The notes beneath the pieces are model-generated. The model was not told the origin of the DNA and searched no databases. It worked only from the letters and a program-made list of their open reading frames with translations. Positions 10,434-17,505 of a stretch of DNA of 64,000 bases are shown here, piece by piece (position 1 is the first letter of the stretch; every line of letters begins with the position of its first letter). The position numbers and the translations under genes are program-made. The DNA comes from Alteromonas sp. 5E99-2 (lineage in GTDB: Bacteria > Pseudomonadota > Gammaproteobacteria > Enterobacterales > Alteromonadaceae). The stretch is from positions 186,001-250,000 of the forward strand of contig NZ_JAFNJE010000003.1 in the NCBI RefSeq assembly GCF_017368475.1, written 5' to 3'.

Positions 10434-11258
10434 ATGAACACAAACGTTATTACATCAAAACTTCATTTCATTAGAAATGACTCAAACAAGACACCGGTAG
10501 TTAACTATTCAGGCCATGACGAATCTCAAGGTTATAGCGACGATTATGTCTTTCAAAACACTGACATTCACGACGGCAGACTGTTATACAAAAGAACACC
10601 GGCATCGCTAAACAAAGAAGCTTTCAAATTGACAACATTTAAGCCTGACGACGTCGATTACAGTAATTCTGATGAGATTAAACAGGTTTATTATCCCAGT
10701 GTTGAAGCCTTGGTAAAGCAGCAAACAGGTGCTAGTCATGTATTTGTGTTTGACCATACAGTAAGGAGAGGGCTAAAAGACTCTAACCGTCAACCTGCGT
10801 ACCACGTACATAACGACTACACGTATAAAACGGGAACAGCGCGGGCAAACAGTGTTTTGGGTGAAGACGTAGTGGCGAAATTTGCAGGTAAACGCATGAT
10901 ACAAATTAATGTATGGCGATCTATAGCGGGTACTGTAGAAAGGGATCCCCTAGCGTTAATGGACGCAACGAGCCTAGATGACAACGATTTGGTAAAAACA
11001 GATATTCATTTTAACGATATGAAAACCGGTGAAACTCACCACGGCGAAATATTCGCAGCGAAAAAGAACTCTCAACAAAAGTGGGCTTATTTTCCGAATA
11101 TAACATCAGAAGAAGCCATATTAATTAAAGGTTACGACTCAGACTCTAGCCATTCTTGTTTTGCAATGCATACTGCGTTTGCCTTGCCAACTCAAAACGC
11201 TGAGTCTAAACCAAGGCAAAGCATTGAAACCCGCACCTATGCTTTTTATGACGAGTAG
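10434..11258 (+). CDS. CmcJ/NvfI-like oxygenase family protein
   Basis: About 274 residues. The layout fits the CmcJ/AsqJ-like non-heme iron family: a mid-protein HVHNDYT (a candidate metal-binding H-x-H/D pair), then MIQINVWRS, and a C-terminal MHTAFALP with another histidine. Members occur in bacterial and fungal secondary metabolism as methyltransferase-annotated or 2-oxoglutarate-type hydroxylase proteins, usually of unknown substrate. ATG 10434 (GGGA 6 bases upstream) is preferred; ATG 10419 is in frame and sits directly after the palindromic site A. Standing alone between terminators, it is probably monocistronic and controlled by a TetR regulator. Confidence 0.75.
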   Translation: MNTNVITSKLHFIRNDSNKTPVVNYSGHDESQGYSDDYVFQNTDIHDGRLLYKRTPASLNKEAFKLTTFKPDDVDYSNSDEIKQVYYPSVEALVKQQTGASHVFVFDHTVRRGLKDSNRQPAYHVHNDYTYKTGTARANSVLGEDVVAKFAGKRMIQINVWRSIAGTVERDPLALMDATSLDDNDLVKTDIHFNDMKTGETHHGEIFAAKKNSQQKWAYFPNITSEEAILIKGYDSDSSHSCFAMHTAFALPTQNAESKPRQSIETRTYAFYDE

Positions 11259-11278
11259 TAAAAGGATATCTAAGGTTA

Positions 11279-11310
11279 AATGCCCCGTAAGCTAGTGCTT
11301 GCGAGGCATT
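11279..11310 (+). terminator. Hairpin after the CmcJ-like gene
   Basis: Stem AATGCCCCGTAAGC / GCTTGCGAGGCATT with one mismatch-type interruption and a TAGT loop, followed by GTTTTG. It lies 20 bases after the CmcJ-like stop, a likely Rho-independent terminator. Confidence 0.6.
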
Positions 11311-11397
11311 GTTTTGAACTTGGTGTAAACAGTGAGGTCAAACATAAGACTAAGAGTAATTTTATTGTTGTTGTAACGAAAAAGAGAAGGATACCTT

Positions 11398-12114
11398 TTG
11401 CGTTCACATTTAGTTGTTGCCACTTTACTTTCCCTTTTACTGCATATCATTGTTATTTATTTGCTGAGCACATCAACAAACAAGGAAAAACCAAAGTCTG
11501 CTGTAAAGCCCAAAGCAATCAGTGCATATATAGTGAATGCCCCTGTGAAGAAAGAAGTTACGCAGGTAACAGACAAGCCAACTGTATTAGAAACAATAAT
11601 CCAAGAAGAAAAATTCGAAAAAAGTAAAGCCTCTACAGAGGAAGAAAATAATTCAATCAAGCCCAAATCAATTAACTCGTCATCTAGCAAAAACAACCTA
11701 CATAGCGAGAATGAAACAGCCAGACCTAATACGTCTACAGACTTGTTAAAAAGTACATCTAGCTATTTTCGCCAACGAAATAACCAAAGCCTGACAACGT
11801 TAGCCGAAGACAATTTAACGCAATACCGCCAAGGTTATAACTTGTCAGAAAACTACGTAAAACCAAAGAAAAGCGTTGAAGAATTAGAGAGCGATGAAAA
11901 CACCTCTACCTACAAAATAAAAGGAGTAGGAGGAATTAGGTGTGTTCAACAAAAACGAATAGATTACTTTAGTCAAAACCAATTAATAAGGGGAAGTGCA
12001 GACCAATTTGGTACTGGCATGTCAATAAAACCCTGTACTAACGAGAAAGAACAAAAAGCACAAGCGTATAAAAACGCGATGGAAAAATGGGTAAGAAAGC
12101 CAATGAAAGAGTAG
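11398..12114 (+). CDS. TonB-like single-pass membrane protein
   Basis: 238 residues. TTG start at 11398 with AGAAGGA seven bases upstream. An N-terminal membrane segment (LVVATLLSLLLHIIVIYLL, ~4-22) has a histidine inside it, as in TonB. A low-complexity Ser/Asn/Lys/Glu spacer (~25-150) and a C-terminal domain with two cysteines (GIRCVQQKR, SIKPCTNEKE) follow. The spacer lacks the Pro-rich repeats of TonB, and the C-terminal domain is not recognisable as TonB_C, so energy transduction is only a guess. A disulfide between the two cysteines in the periplasm is plausible. Confidence 0.6.
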   Translation: MRSHLVVATLLSLLLHIIVIYLLSTSTNKEKPKSAVKPKAISAYIVNAPVKKEVTQVTDKPTVLETIIQEEKFEKSKASTEEENNSIKPKSINSSSSKNNLHSENETARPNTSTDLLKSTSSYFRQRNNQSLTTLAEDNLTQYRQGYNLSENYVKPKKSVEELESDENTSTYKIKGVGGIRCVQQKRIDYFSQNQLIRGSADQFGTGMSIKPCTNEKEQKAQAYKNAMEKWVRKPMKE

Positions 12115-12315
12115 GAGAAATGAATTTTCAAGGTAGTACAAAGCAGTAAAACTATTGCCATCTTTTAGATGAGGCAATATAGTTAATTTATAAAAAGGGA
12201 TGATAATAATGTGAATAGTGATTTAATGAACTAGTTAGCATTGTGTTCCATTCAGGCTTAATCATTACGACCTCATAAAATGGTAGAAAAGGTAAATTAC
12301 CTTTTTAATCAAAAA
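12115..12315. other. Non-coding stretch before the cassette array
   Basis: No supported gene. It contains two weak inverted repeats: AACTATTGCC with a partner GGCAATATAGTT just after the TonB-like gene, and AAAAGGTAA / TTACCTTTTT near 12284-12306. Either could act as a terminator. Confidence 0.4.
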
Positions 12316-12448
12316 GCATAACAAAGGATTGTTTTAATTTTATGTTTATCAAACACTTCAATTCAGCTAAAACTAGCTTGCACGCTCAAAAGGTAAACCT
12401 TCTAATTATTATTATGAGGTCGCAGACCTCATTAACAGGCTGTTATGT
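12316..12448 (+). repeat. attC-like site 1 (long, VCR-like length)
   Basis: Begins with an R''-type GCATAAC (12316-12322) and ends with an R'-type GTTATGT (12442-12448). It contains an internal perfect hairpin GAGGTC-GCA-GACCTC (12417-12431). The outer arms pair only partly, so confidence is moderate. The Imm8-like cassette starts at its right core. Confidence 0.5.
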
Positions 12449-12453
12449 GTCAA

Positions 12454-12801
12454 ATGAATGATTTTGTTCCCGTAATCAGAAGTTTTGATTGTTCTGACTT
12501 CGACCCAATAAATAAATGGGTATTCGAAGATCCTGCAGAAGTAGACTTTTGGTTTAATATTTCCGTAGGAGCAAAAGGTATGGATGGTACAAATGATTTT
12601 CAAATTCATGTAGTTACACAAAAATCACTTTCTCAAATAAACGAAAAAAAACACCTACTTATTTTACCTTACTACTCTTGGGAGAAAACTTTGGAGGAAA
12701 CAAATAAAATACTATCAGGTTGTACAGATATCAGCTGGGAAGGTATGTTTAAACAAGTCGCTAAACATTTTTGTTGGGAATACGAATGGTCTCACCGGTA
12801 A
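12454..12801 (+). CDS. Imm8-like immunity protein (cassette gene)
   Basis: About 115 residues from ATG 12454; ATG 12445 is also in frame and lies in the preceding attC core. The pattern F/V-x-F-W-F-N-I-S-V-G-A-K-G-x-D-G-x-x-D-F-x-I-x-V-x-T-x-x-x-L, followed by a later DISWEGMFKQVAKHF and FCWEYEW, matches the Imm8 immunity family, which neutralises toxins of contact-dependent or polymorphic systems. No toxin is beside it, as is usual for immunity genes carried as integron cassettes. Family assignment is from pattern memory. Confidence 0.65.
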   Translation: MNDFVPVIRSFDCSDFDPINKWVFEDPAEVDFWFNISVGAKGMDGTNDFQIHVVTQKSLSQINEKKHLLILPYYSWEKTLEETNKILSGCTDISWEGMFKQVAKHFCWEYEWSHR

Positions 12802-12805
12802 TGGC

Positions 12806-12888
12806 ATATAACAAATCACTAAACTCACTCGCTTTGCTCGCTGGGACAAAAACGCAATGCGTTTTCGCCTGTTAGTGAAGCGTTGGCA
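12806..12888 (+). repeat. attC-like site 2
   Basis: R'' ATATAAC (12806-12812), R' GTTGGCA (12882-12888), with inner L boxes TCACTAA / TTAGTGA. The two halves pair as an imperfect hairpin of 83 bases. The centre (ACTCACTCGCTTTGCTCGCTGG...) is closely repeated at the site near 16760-16829, which supports homologous origin. Confidence 0.75.
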
Positions 12889-12901
12889 GTTCAGGAGAGT
12901 C

Positions 12902-13552
12902 ATGCAAGTCCCGTATCAAGTCGTAGCACATTTCTTGGTTGACCTTGATTCATACAAGTTGTTTATAGAAATATCAGAGCGCAATTGGATTGAAGAGTCA
13001 GAACGGTATAGATCTTCAATACTTGAAGATGACGAACCAACACTTCATAGGTTTAATTATCGTAGAGATTTAGCTTCAAAGTTAAATGATGAATTCCCAC
13101 AATATCAACGAAAATCATATTTAATTATGCTGGTGTCGATATTTGAGGATTTTATGAATCAATTATGTCGAAGTGTTGAAGCAGATTTAGATATTAAAGC
13201 TTCTTTTACAGATTTTACTGGTTCAGGTATTGAAAGAGCAAAGCAATACTTAACAAAATTAAGCTCGCTTTCTCTTCCCGTTAGTGGAAAGGAATGGAAA
13301 CAGATTAAGGATGCTCAAGCCATACGCAATGTTATTGCTCATGCTGCCGGCCATATCGATAAGAAGGCTCATGCTAAGCAATTAAAAATAATTGAATATA
13401 ATGATAATTTAGAGGCAGAATATTATTCCCGTACGCATTTAAATATCGACAGCGATTATGTGTTCAACCTTGTTACCTCTATGAAAGTGTTTACAGACAA
13501 ATTACTAGCAGAGTGTGAAAAACTGCCTAACAAGAAAATCAACAAGGACTAA
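12902..13552 (+). CDS. HEPN-domain protein (MAE_28990-like), cassette gene
   Basis: About 216 residues. ATG 12902 is preferred because AGGAGA lies just before it; the longer frame would start inside attC site 2. A helical core with SYLIMLVSIFEDFMNQLCR (~85-103 of the longer form) precedes AIRNVIAHAAGH, which contains the canonical HEPN catalytic motif RNxxxH. HEPN proteins of this kind are usually RNA-cleaving toxins or defence effectors. No nucleotidyltransferase (MNT) or other antitoxin is adjacent, so it stands alone in its cassette. Function beyond the fold is inferred. Confidence 0.7.
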   Translation: MQVPYQVVAHFLVDLDSYKLFIEISERNWIEESERYRSSILEDDEPTLHRFNYRRDLASKLNDEFPQYQRKSYLIMLVSIFEDFMNQLCRSVEADLDIKASFTDFTGSGIERAKQYLTKLSSLSLPVSGKEWKQIKDAQAIRNVIAHAAGHIDKKAHAKQLKIIEYNDNLEAEYYSRTHLNIDSDYVFNLVTSMKVFTDKLLAECEKLPNKKINKD

Positions 13553-13613
13553 AAATAGCTGGCCATTGCTCGTGCCTCGCTGGTTTTGGCCAACAATTTT
13601 TAGCCTGTTATTT
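13525..13613 (+). repeat. attC-like site 3
   Basis: R'' GCCTAAC (13525-13531, inside the last codons of the HEPN gene) to R' GTTATTT (13607-13613). The strong internal stem CTAAAAATAGCTGGCCA pairs with a run containing TTGGCCAACAATTTTTAG. Length is 89 bases. Confidence 0.7.
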
Positions 13614-13674
13614 AGGCTTTAGCTGTATTTTTAGTATGACAATATTATTAAACTTTAGAGTAAAAGGAATTATT

Positions 13675-14069
13675 ATGAAAAAACTAATCTTTATATTATC
13701 ACTGTGTATTTCTTCTTTCGTTACTGCAAATGAATCTTCAGGTTCAGCAGCGGCAAAAGCATGGCTTAAAATTGTTGATTCCGGCAATTACACTGAAAGC
13801 TGGCAAAAATCAGATTCTTTTTTCAATCCCAACTATCTCAAAGCAAATGGGATACAGCACTTAAAGGTGTCCGTACTCCATTGGGTAAAGTGAATTTACG
13901 TGCTGAATTAGGCGTTAAAGAGTACGCAGAACTCTCTGGTGCTCCAGTAGGTGAATACTTAGTTATTCAATTTCAAACTGACTTTCAAAATAAAAAATCA
14001 GCAACTGAAACTTTAATGTTAAGTAAAAGTAGTGGCAAATGGCTTCCAGTTGGTTATTTCATTAAGTAG
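13675..14069 (+). pseudogene. DUF4019-family secreted protein, frameshifted at a T tract
   Basis: ATG 13675 has AAGGA upstream and encodes a signal peptide (MKKLIFILSLCISSFVTA) followed by AAAKAWLKIVDSGNYTESW, the DUF4019 N-terminal pattern. Family continuity (KW..ALKGVRTPLGKV, then GEYLVIQFQT and SGKWLPVGYFIK) lies in another frame after the six-T tract at 13818-13823. One extra T would restore a single ORF of about 131 residues. It is therefore either a single-base deletion in the cassette, a sequencing error or, less likely, polymerase slippage. DUF4019 has no assigned function; the protein would be periplasmic. Confidence 0.75.
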
Positions 14070-14094
14070 TATTGGTGTAGATACAGCTAACAAG

Positions 14095-14183
14095 GCAATA
14101 AAGCAGGACAAATAACAGTTGGCTTTTGCTCCTGCGTAGCGATTTTAGCCAACAATTATTTGCTTCTGAATGAGGCGTTATAC
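14095..14183 (+). repeat. attC-like site 4
   Basis: R'' AGCTAAC (14095-14101), R' GTTATAC (14177-14183), 89 bases. Left AGCAGGACAAATAACAGTTGGC pairs with right GCCAACAATTATTTGCTTCT, a clear imperfect stem with extrahelical bases as in true attC sites. Confidence 0.78.
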
Positions 14184-14198
14184 GCAATCGGAGAAGTT

Positions 14199-14750
14199 GT
14201 GGAAGTAAGGAACAATAGCAAGAAGACAATCTTAAAGTCATTTGTTGGCTGGCTTCCTCTTGCACTGGTATCGCTTGTGTTTTACGGAATAATTTTCGTT
14301 TTGTTAGTCATGTATCTTCTTACAAATATCTTTGGCATCGAAGAAACTTTAGCAAGGCAAATTGGCTGGGTTATAGGTGGTGGTCTTCTTGTGTTGTCTG
14401 GCTATCTCTATATAAATTGGTTAACAAGTTCACTCTCGTCTTATCAGTTGTCAATTTTCAATGATACATTAAAGGTCAAAGGCAAAGCTGGATGGAAATC
14501 TCTAGATATTGAGGTACCTGTAAGCTCAATACGAGAAATCAATATTGGCCAAAATGCAAACATGGCAGAAAAGCTTTCGGCGGGGCATGGAGCTATCAAA
14601 GATCAAGTAGTCTCTAGGCTTAATTTTATTCCTTTATCAGGTAAACCGTTCAAACTAGATTTTGCCGCAAAGGCTTTTGATAACGAATCTCTATATGAGT
14701 TTCTAGTCTTTGCTACAAGCAAGGGAATAAAAACCAATGTCAGCGTATAA
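14199..14750 (+). CDS. Two-pass membrane protein with PH-like domain (cassette gene)
   Basis: About 183 residues from GTG 14199 (GGAGAA upstream); the longer frame would begin inside attC site 4. Two membrane segments (WLPLALVSLVFYGIIFVLLVMYLL, and IGWVIGGGLLVLSGYLYINWL) are followed by a beta-rich C-terminal region (LSIFNDTLKVKG...VPVSSIREINIG...FKLDF) resembling bacterial PH-like domains. It would sit in the inner membrane with the domain in the cytoplasm. No function can be assigned. Confidence 0.65.
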   Translation: MEVRNNSKKTILKSFVGWLPLALVSLVFYGIIFVLLVMYLLTNIFGIEETLARQIGWVIGGGLLVLSGYLYINWLTSSLSSYQLSIFNDTLKVKGKAGWKSLDIEVPVSSIREINIGQNANMAEKLSAGHGAIKDQVVSRLNFIPLSGKPFKLDFAAKAFDNESLYEFLVFATSKGIKTNVSV

Positions 14751-14822
14751 CAAGGCCAAGCAGCATCGCCAGCAAAGCTGGCTGGACCTCGCTACGCTCG
14801 GCCGCTGTTGGCGGCGTTAGGG
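14745..14822 (+). repeat. attC-like site 5
   Basis: R'' GTATAAC (14745-14751, overlapping the stop of the membrane-protein gene), R' GTTAGGG (14816-14822), 78 bases. Arms AAGGCCAAGCAG and CTGTTGGCGGCGTTAG pair, and the centre GCCAGC-AAA-GCTGGC forms its own hairpin. Confidence 0.8.
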
Positions 14823-14863
14823 CTATTTAGCTCACTCATATTTTTTAACAAAGGAGAGTCATT

Positions 14864-15180
14864 ATGGCTGGAAAAATAAAATTACCTCATACATGCCCAA
14901 AGTGTGGTGTCGTTGCTAAAACAGAGCCTGATCTGGAACGAGTTTTTGGAAAAAGGCTTTAGAGGTAACAAAAAATGTAGCTACGGCCGTTGCTGGGGAA
15001 ATAGAAAAGCAAGTAAATGAGTTACGAGAATTGAAGCAAAAATATGAGAATAAGAATGATGATGAATTGCTTAAAATAGCAAAAAATGACGGTGTATTTG
15101 GAAGTACTAGTGAAGAAAGAAGTGTGGCGGTCTCAATACTAAAAAAGCGAGGTTTCTCTGTTGAGGAATTAAAGTCATAG
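14864..15180 (+). pseudogene. Broken cassette ORF: zinc-ribbon N-terminus and helical C-terminus in different frames
   Basis: ATG 14864 (AGGAGAG upstream) encodes 32 residues with a CPKC knuckle (HTCPKCGVVAKTEPDLERVFG) before TAG at 14962. A second frame then reads FLEKGFRGNKKCSYGRCWGN, with a second Cys pair. The third frame is open from about 14932 to the TAG at 15180 and encodes a Lys/Glu-rich helical tail ending RSVAVSILKKRGFSVEELKS but has no start codon. The pieces look like one small protein broken by indels. A functional 32-residue zinc-knuckle peptide remains possible. Confidence 0.45.
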
Positions 15181-15447
15181 TCCTAACAAGGCATTGCAGT
15201 GGACTTAAAACAGTTGGCTATTTTGCTGCGCTCATTATTTTAACCAACGTTTTAAGCCTCTGAATTTTAAAAAAAGGTCAAGGGTATAAAATGACAACGC
15301 GCTAGGTAAAATATTTATGATTTAACCTATGTATATTTCACGTAGAGGCACGTTTTTGTGGTCAAATCAGGTTGATTTTTAATTCAAAATTTAGAGTGAG
15401 GGTTTTTCTACACCCTCGTTAGCAATATCGGGAGTTTAGCGTTGGAT
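15181..15447 (+). repeat. Degenerate attC-like site 6 and spacer
   Basis: R'' TCCTAAC (15181-15187), followed by a stem half (AACAGTTGGC ... ACCAACGTTTTAAGCC) like site 4, but the expected right core near 15270 is lost. About 170 bases of unassigned AT-rich sequence follow. A matching R' GTTGGAT (15441-15447) appears only at the start of the next gene. Confidence 0.5.
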
Positions 15448-15864
15448 TCTGATTATATACTCCAAATTGGAGAAGAAATTGATATAGTCAAAAGTAACCC
15501 GCGTTTGCTTGTTATTGTATCTCATGCTTTTGTTGAAATGATGGTGAAAACCTTATCTGATCATTATATGCCAAATGTGGTTTTAAAAAATCATCATCAG
15601 AGATTACAAAAATTAAAAAAAGAAGGGAAAATAGATCAATTCCAATTTCTGCTTTATGACTGGTTTCGCGAGCTGAGAAATGACGCAGCTCACACTCCAA
15701 TATTCAGGTTGTCAGACGAACATTTTATACCGCTTAATGGAATAGTTAAAAGTAGAGATCTTAAAGCTGAACACTTTCATCGTTTTTCGCTCTCATTAAT
15801 ATCAGAATTATGGAATAAAAATTTAGAAATACTTGGCCCTATATATTTGAGTAAATATTGCTAA
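15442..15864 (+). CDS. HEPN-like protein, DUF4145/MtlR-type helical fold (cassette gene)
   Basis: 140 residues from TTG 15442, which overlaps the attC right core GTTGGAT. The helical protein contains WFRELRNDAAHTP (~77-89), an RNxxxH motif as in HEPN nucleases, preceded by LLVIVSHAFVEMMVKTL. Similar helical proteins include DUF4145 and MtlR-like families, so RNase activity is not certain. The translation start depends on the integron core; no good ribosome binding site is visible apart from GGGAG about 10 bases upstream. Confidence 0.6.
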   Translation: MDSDYILQIGEEIDIVKSNPRLLVIVSHAFVEMMVKTLSDHYMPNVVLKNHHQRLQKLKKEGKIDQFQFLLYDWFRELRNDAAHTPIFRLSDEHFIPLNGIVKSRDLKAEHFHRFSLSLISELWNKNLEILGPIYLSKYC

Positions 15865-16174
15865 CAACACGCCCTGAGGTGAACAGCAAGTATTAAAACT
15901 TACTTTCCACCGCACATTTCAATAACGGTGAGCCTTTGCTTTTCAGGGCTTCTAGATACTTTGATTCGTCATAGGGTGTACTTGTCTTCCAACACCGAAA
16001 GACTGTTGTGGTCAAGTCCAACCGGACATCTTTAAAAAGGAATTTTCATAGTTAACAGGTGATTGAGCAACATTTGCTGAATGCAATCGGTTCACGTTGT
16101 AATAGAGTCTGTAACTAAATGGCAGTTACACAGAATATGTTGCAGGATCTTCCGCTTTGCTGCCTGCGTTATGT
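15859..16174 (+). repeat. attC-like remnants between cassettes (site 7)
   Basis: No gene in this 300-base gap. R''-like TTGCTAAC follows the HEPN-like gene at 15858-15865, and an R' GTTATGT sits at 16168-16174, with a small stem GCAGG / CCTGC just before it. The span is too long for one attC; two eroded half sites or a lost cassette are likely. Confidence 0.4.
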
Positions 16175-16177
16175 TTA

Positions 16178-16465
16178 TTAATCAGTTCGGTGCATCGCAA
16201 CCTTGTATACTTTTCCTTTATCTCTTTTCCCAACAGAGATAACGGTTACAGTAATGATCTCGTCATTTACTTCATACACTAAGCGATAACCAGCTTGCCT
16301 TACCTTTATTTTATACAATTCGTTTGCACCGGATAGCTTGGCACTTTGAATATGTGGATTCTCAATTACTTCAGCTAGTTTCTTTTTAAGTTGTGTTTGA
16401 ACTGTTGCCCCTAATTTTTTCCACTCCTTTAGGGCAGACTTTTTAAACTCTAACTCATAGATCAT
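16178..16465 (-). CDS. RelE/ParE-type toxin
   Basis: 95 residues with the RelE-fold pattern: YELEFKKSALKEWKKLG at the N-terminus, NPHIQSAKLSGANELYKIKVRQAGYRLVYEV in the middle, and VISVGKRDKGKVY near the end. RelE toxins cleave mRNA on the ribosome. The conserved arginines and the C-terminal Lys/Tyr positions are present. Its start overlaps the antitoxin stop by 11 bases, the standard antitoxin-then-toxin order. Read against the cassette direction, so it must have its own promoter, as is common for toxin-antitoxin cassettes. Confidence 0.9.
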   Translation of the reverse strand: MIYELEFKKSALKEWKKLGATVQTQLKKKLAEVIENPHIQSAKLSGANELYKIKVRQAGYRLVYEVNDEIITVTVISVGKRDKGKVYKVAMHRTD

Positions 16466-16703
16466 TTAAGCTAACCTTTACGCTTGTTTCATTCTTTCTG
16501 CTTTCAGCAATTGCCAATAATTCTAAATCTTCAACGTGATCCATTAAAAATTCATAAGTCTCTGCTGGTACACAATAAAAAGCAGGTTCATTTCTGTTTA
16601 AAACTGCAATAGGATCACCGTTTGCGCTTAATGCAACTTTCATCGGGTTGGCTTTTAATTCACTTATACTTGCTGCTGCTTCTGTTAGTATTCTAGTTGT
16701 CAT
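16455..16703 (-). CDS. Phd/YefM-type antitoxin
   Basis: 82 residues. The N-terminal ILTEAAASISELKANPMKVALSANGDPIAVLNRNEPAFYCVPAETYEFLM is the Phd/YefM DNA-binding fold; the acidic C-terminal part (EDLELLAIAESRKN...) would wrap the RelE toxin. It should neutralise the downstream toxin and repress the operon. The immediate partner overlaps by 11 bases. Confidence 0.9.
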   Translation of the reverse strand: MTTRILTEAAASISELKANPMKVALSANGDPIAVLNRNEPAFYCVPAETYEFLMDHVEDLELLAIAESRKNETSVKVSLNDL

Positions 16704-16751
16704 ACGTTACTCGGTACTGTAAAGTGGTCTCTAATTAAGTCTATTGTAGTC

Positions 16752-16829
16752 TTATAAACATAGCAAGTCAGTAAACTCACTGGCTTTGCTCGCTGAGACC
16801 GAAACGGAATGCGTTTTCGCTCGTTAGCT
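16752..16829 (+). repeat. attC-like site 8
   Basis: R' GTTAGCT at 16823-16829, with a weak R''-like TATAAAC near 16753-16759. The central segment AGTAAACTCACTGGCTTTGCTCGCTGAGACC...AATGCGTTTTCGC is about 80% identical by eye to attC site 2 (12815-12875), which is the main evidence. It overlaps the stop of the RHH gene. Confidence 0.6.
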
Positions 16830-17045
16830 ACCAAAATGAGAATCAAGCTTATCTAGTAGCTCTAAACCTTTCTTTTTGTTTCCAATTGCAGCAATGGCCT
16901 TGAATCTGACTTCAGTATCAAATTCAGCTATCGCCTGTGTAGACAGTTCTTCTATCAATTTGTTTAAGCTCAACTTTTTATGCGCAGCCAAAGCCTTCAA
17001 TCGATTATGCTTATCGTCTGGTAAACGTACGGTTAAAGTGGACAT
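16824..17045 (-). CDS. Ribbon-helix-helix antitoxin-like protein
   Basis: 73 residues. STLTVRLPDDKHNRLKALAAHKKLSLNKLIEEL is a ribbon-helix-helix domain (beta strand plus two helices), as in Arc/HicB-like antitoxins; the tail FKAIAAIGNKKKGLELLDKLDSHFG would contact the partner toxin. It starts one base after the stop of the PIN gene, so the two are translated together, with the toxin first. Confidence 0.85.
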   Translation of the reverse strand: MSTLTVRLPDDKHNRLKALAAHKKLSLNKLIEELSTQAIAEFDTEVRFKAIAAIGNKKKGLELLDKLDSHFGS

Positions 17046-17046
17046 A

Positions 17047-17469
17047 TTAAACTCCTCTCAAATAATTTTCAGGCGCTAACACTTTCAAACCATCAAATTG
17101 TAATTCCGCATTTCGCAGGTCTTTTAGGTTATTCGTAATAATGCTCTCGGCATTTCCTGCTACTGCAAGTTCAATAAGAAAGTTATCGCCTTCATCTTTT
17201 AAATTTGGCCGCCACAAATAATGTATCTGCACCCATTCGCAAACACTAAAAAATGCCGCTAGCAACTCATTGACTTCGTCCTCGGTAAGTGGGCACAACT
17301 CTTTGATTTTGTCTCGCTTACTTACTGCTTCGTATTCCAAAAATAAGGTCGTGCTAATCAGCGGTTTCAGCTGACCCAACAAGCAATGCCGTATCACTTC
17401 TCGAGCAGGACCTGTTTTGCCAATCAAGGCACTAATAAGTACACTGGTGTCAATAACTACTTTGTTCAT
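17047..17469 (-). CDS. PIN-domain toxin (putative RNase, COG1569-like)
   Basis: About 140 residues from ATG 17469 (a longer frame starts at 17505). The PIN fold acidic residues are visible: VVIDTSVLISALIG (first Asp), FLEYEAV (Glu), DEGDNFLIELAVAG (Asp pair) and IITNNLKDL near the end. PIN toxins cleave RNA with Mg2+. Upstream, TATGCTA is repeated directly at 17476-17482 and 17488-17494, with a near-palindrome between, a candidate operator for the pair. Gene order (toxin then antitoxin) is the reverse of the classical order but common in this subfamily. Confidence 0.85.
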   Translation of the reverse strand: MNKVVIDTSVLISALIGKTGPAREVIRHCLLGQLKPLISTTLFLEYEAVSKRDKIKELCPLTEDEVNELLAAFFSVCEWVQIHYLWRPNLKDEGDNFLIELAVAGNAESIITNNLKDLRNAELQFDGLKVLAPENYLRGV

Positions 17470-17505
17470 AGTTTCTATGCTAGCGTATATGCTATCACTT
17501 TTCAA

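Noticed and set aside
11280-11627. Open frame overlapping the TonB-like gene start
   Set aside because: Different frame of the same DNA; the TonB-like frame has a ribosome binding site, a membrane segment and a plausible length.
12316-16829. CRISPR array
   Set aside because: The repeated elements differ in length and sequence, pair into hairpins and are separated by whole genes rather than by uniform spacers.
16178-17505. A defence island built around the toxin-antitoxin pairs
   Set aside because: The two modules fit ordinary integron-stabilising cassettes, and no restriction, CBASS, retron or similar defence genes are next to them.
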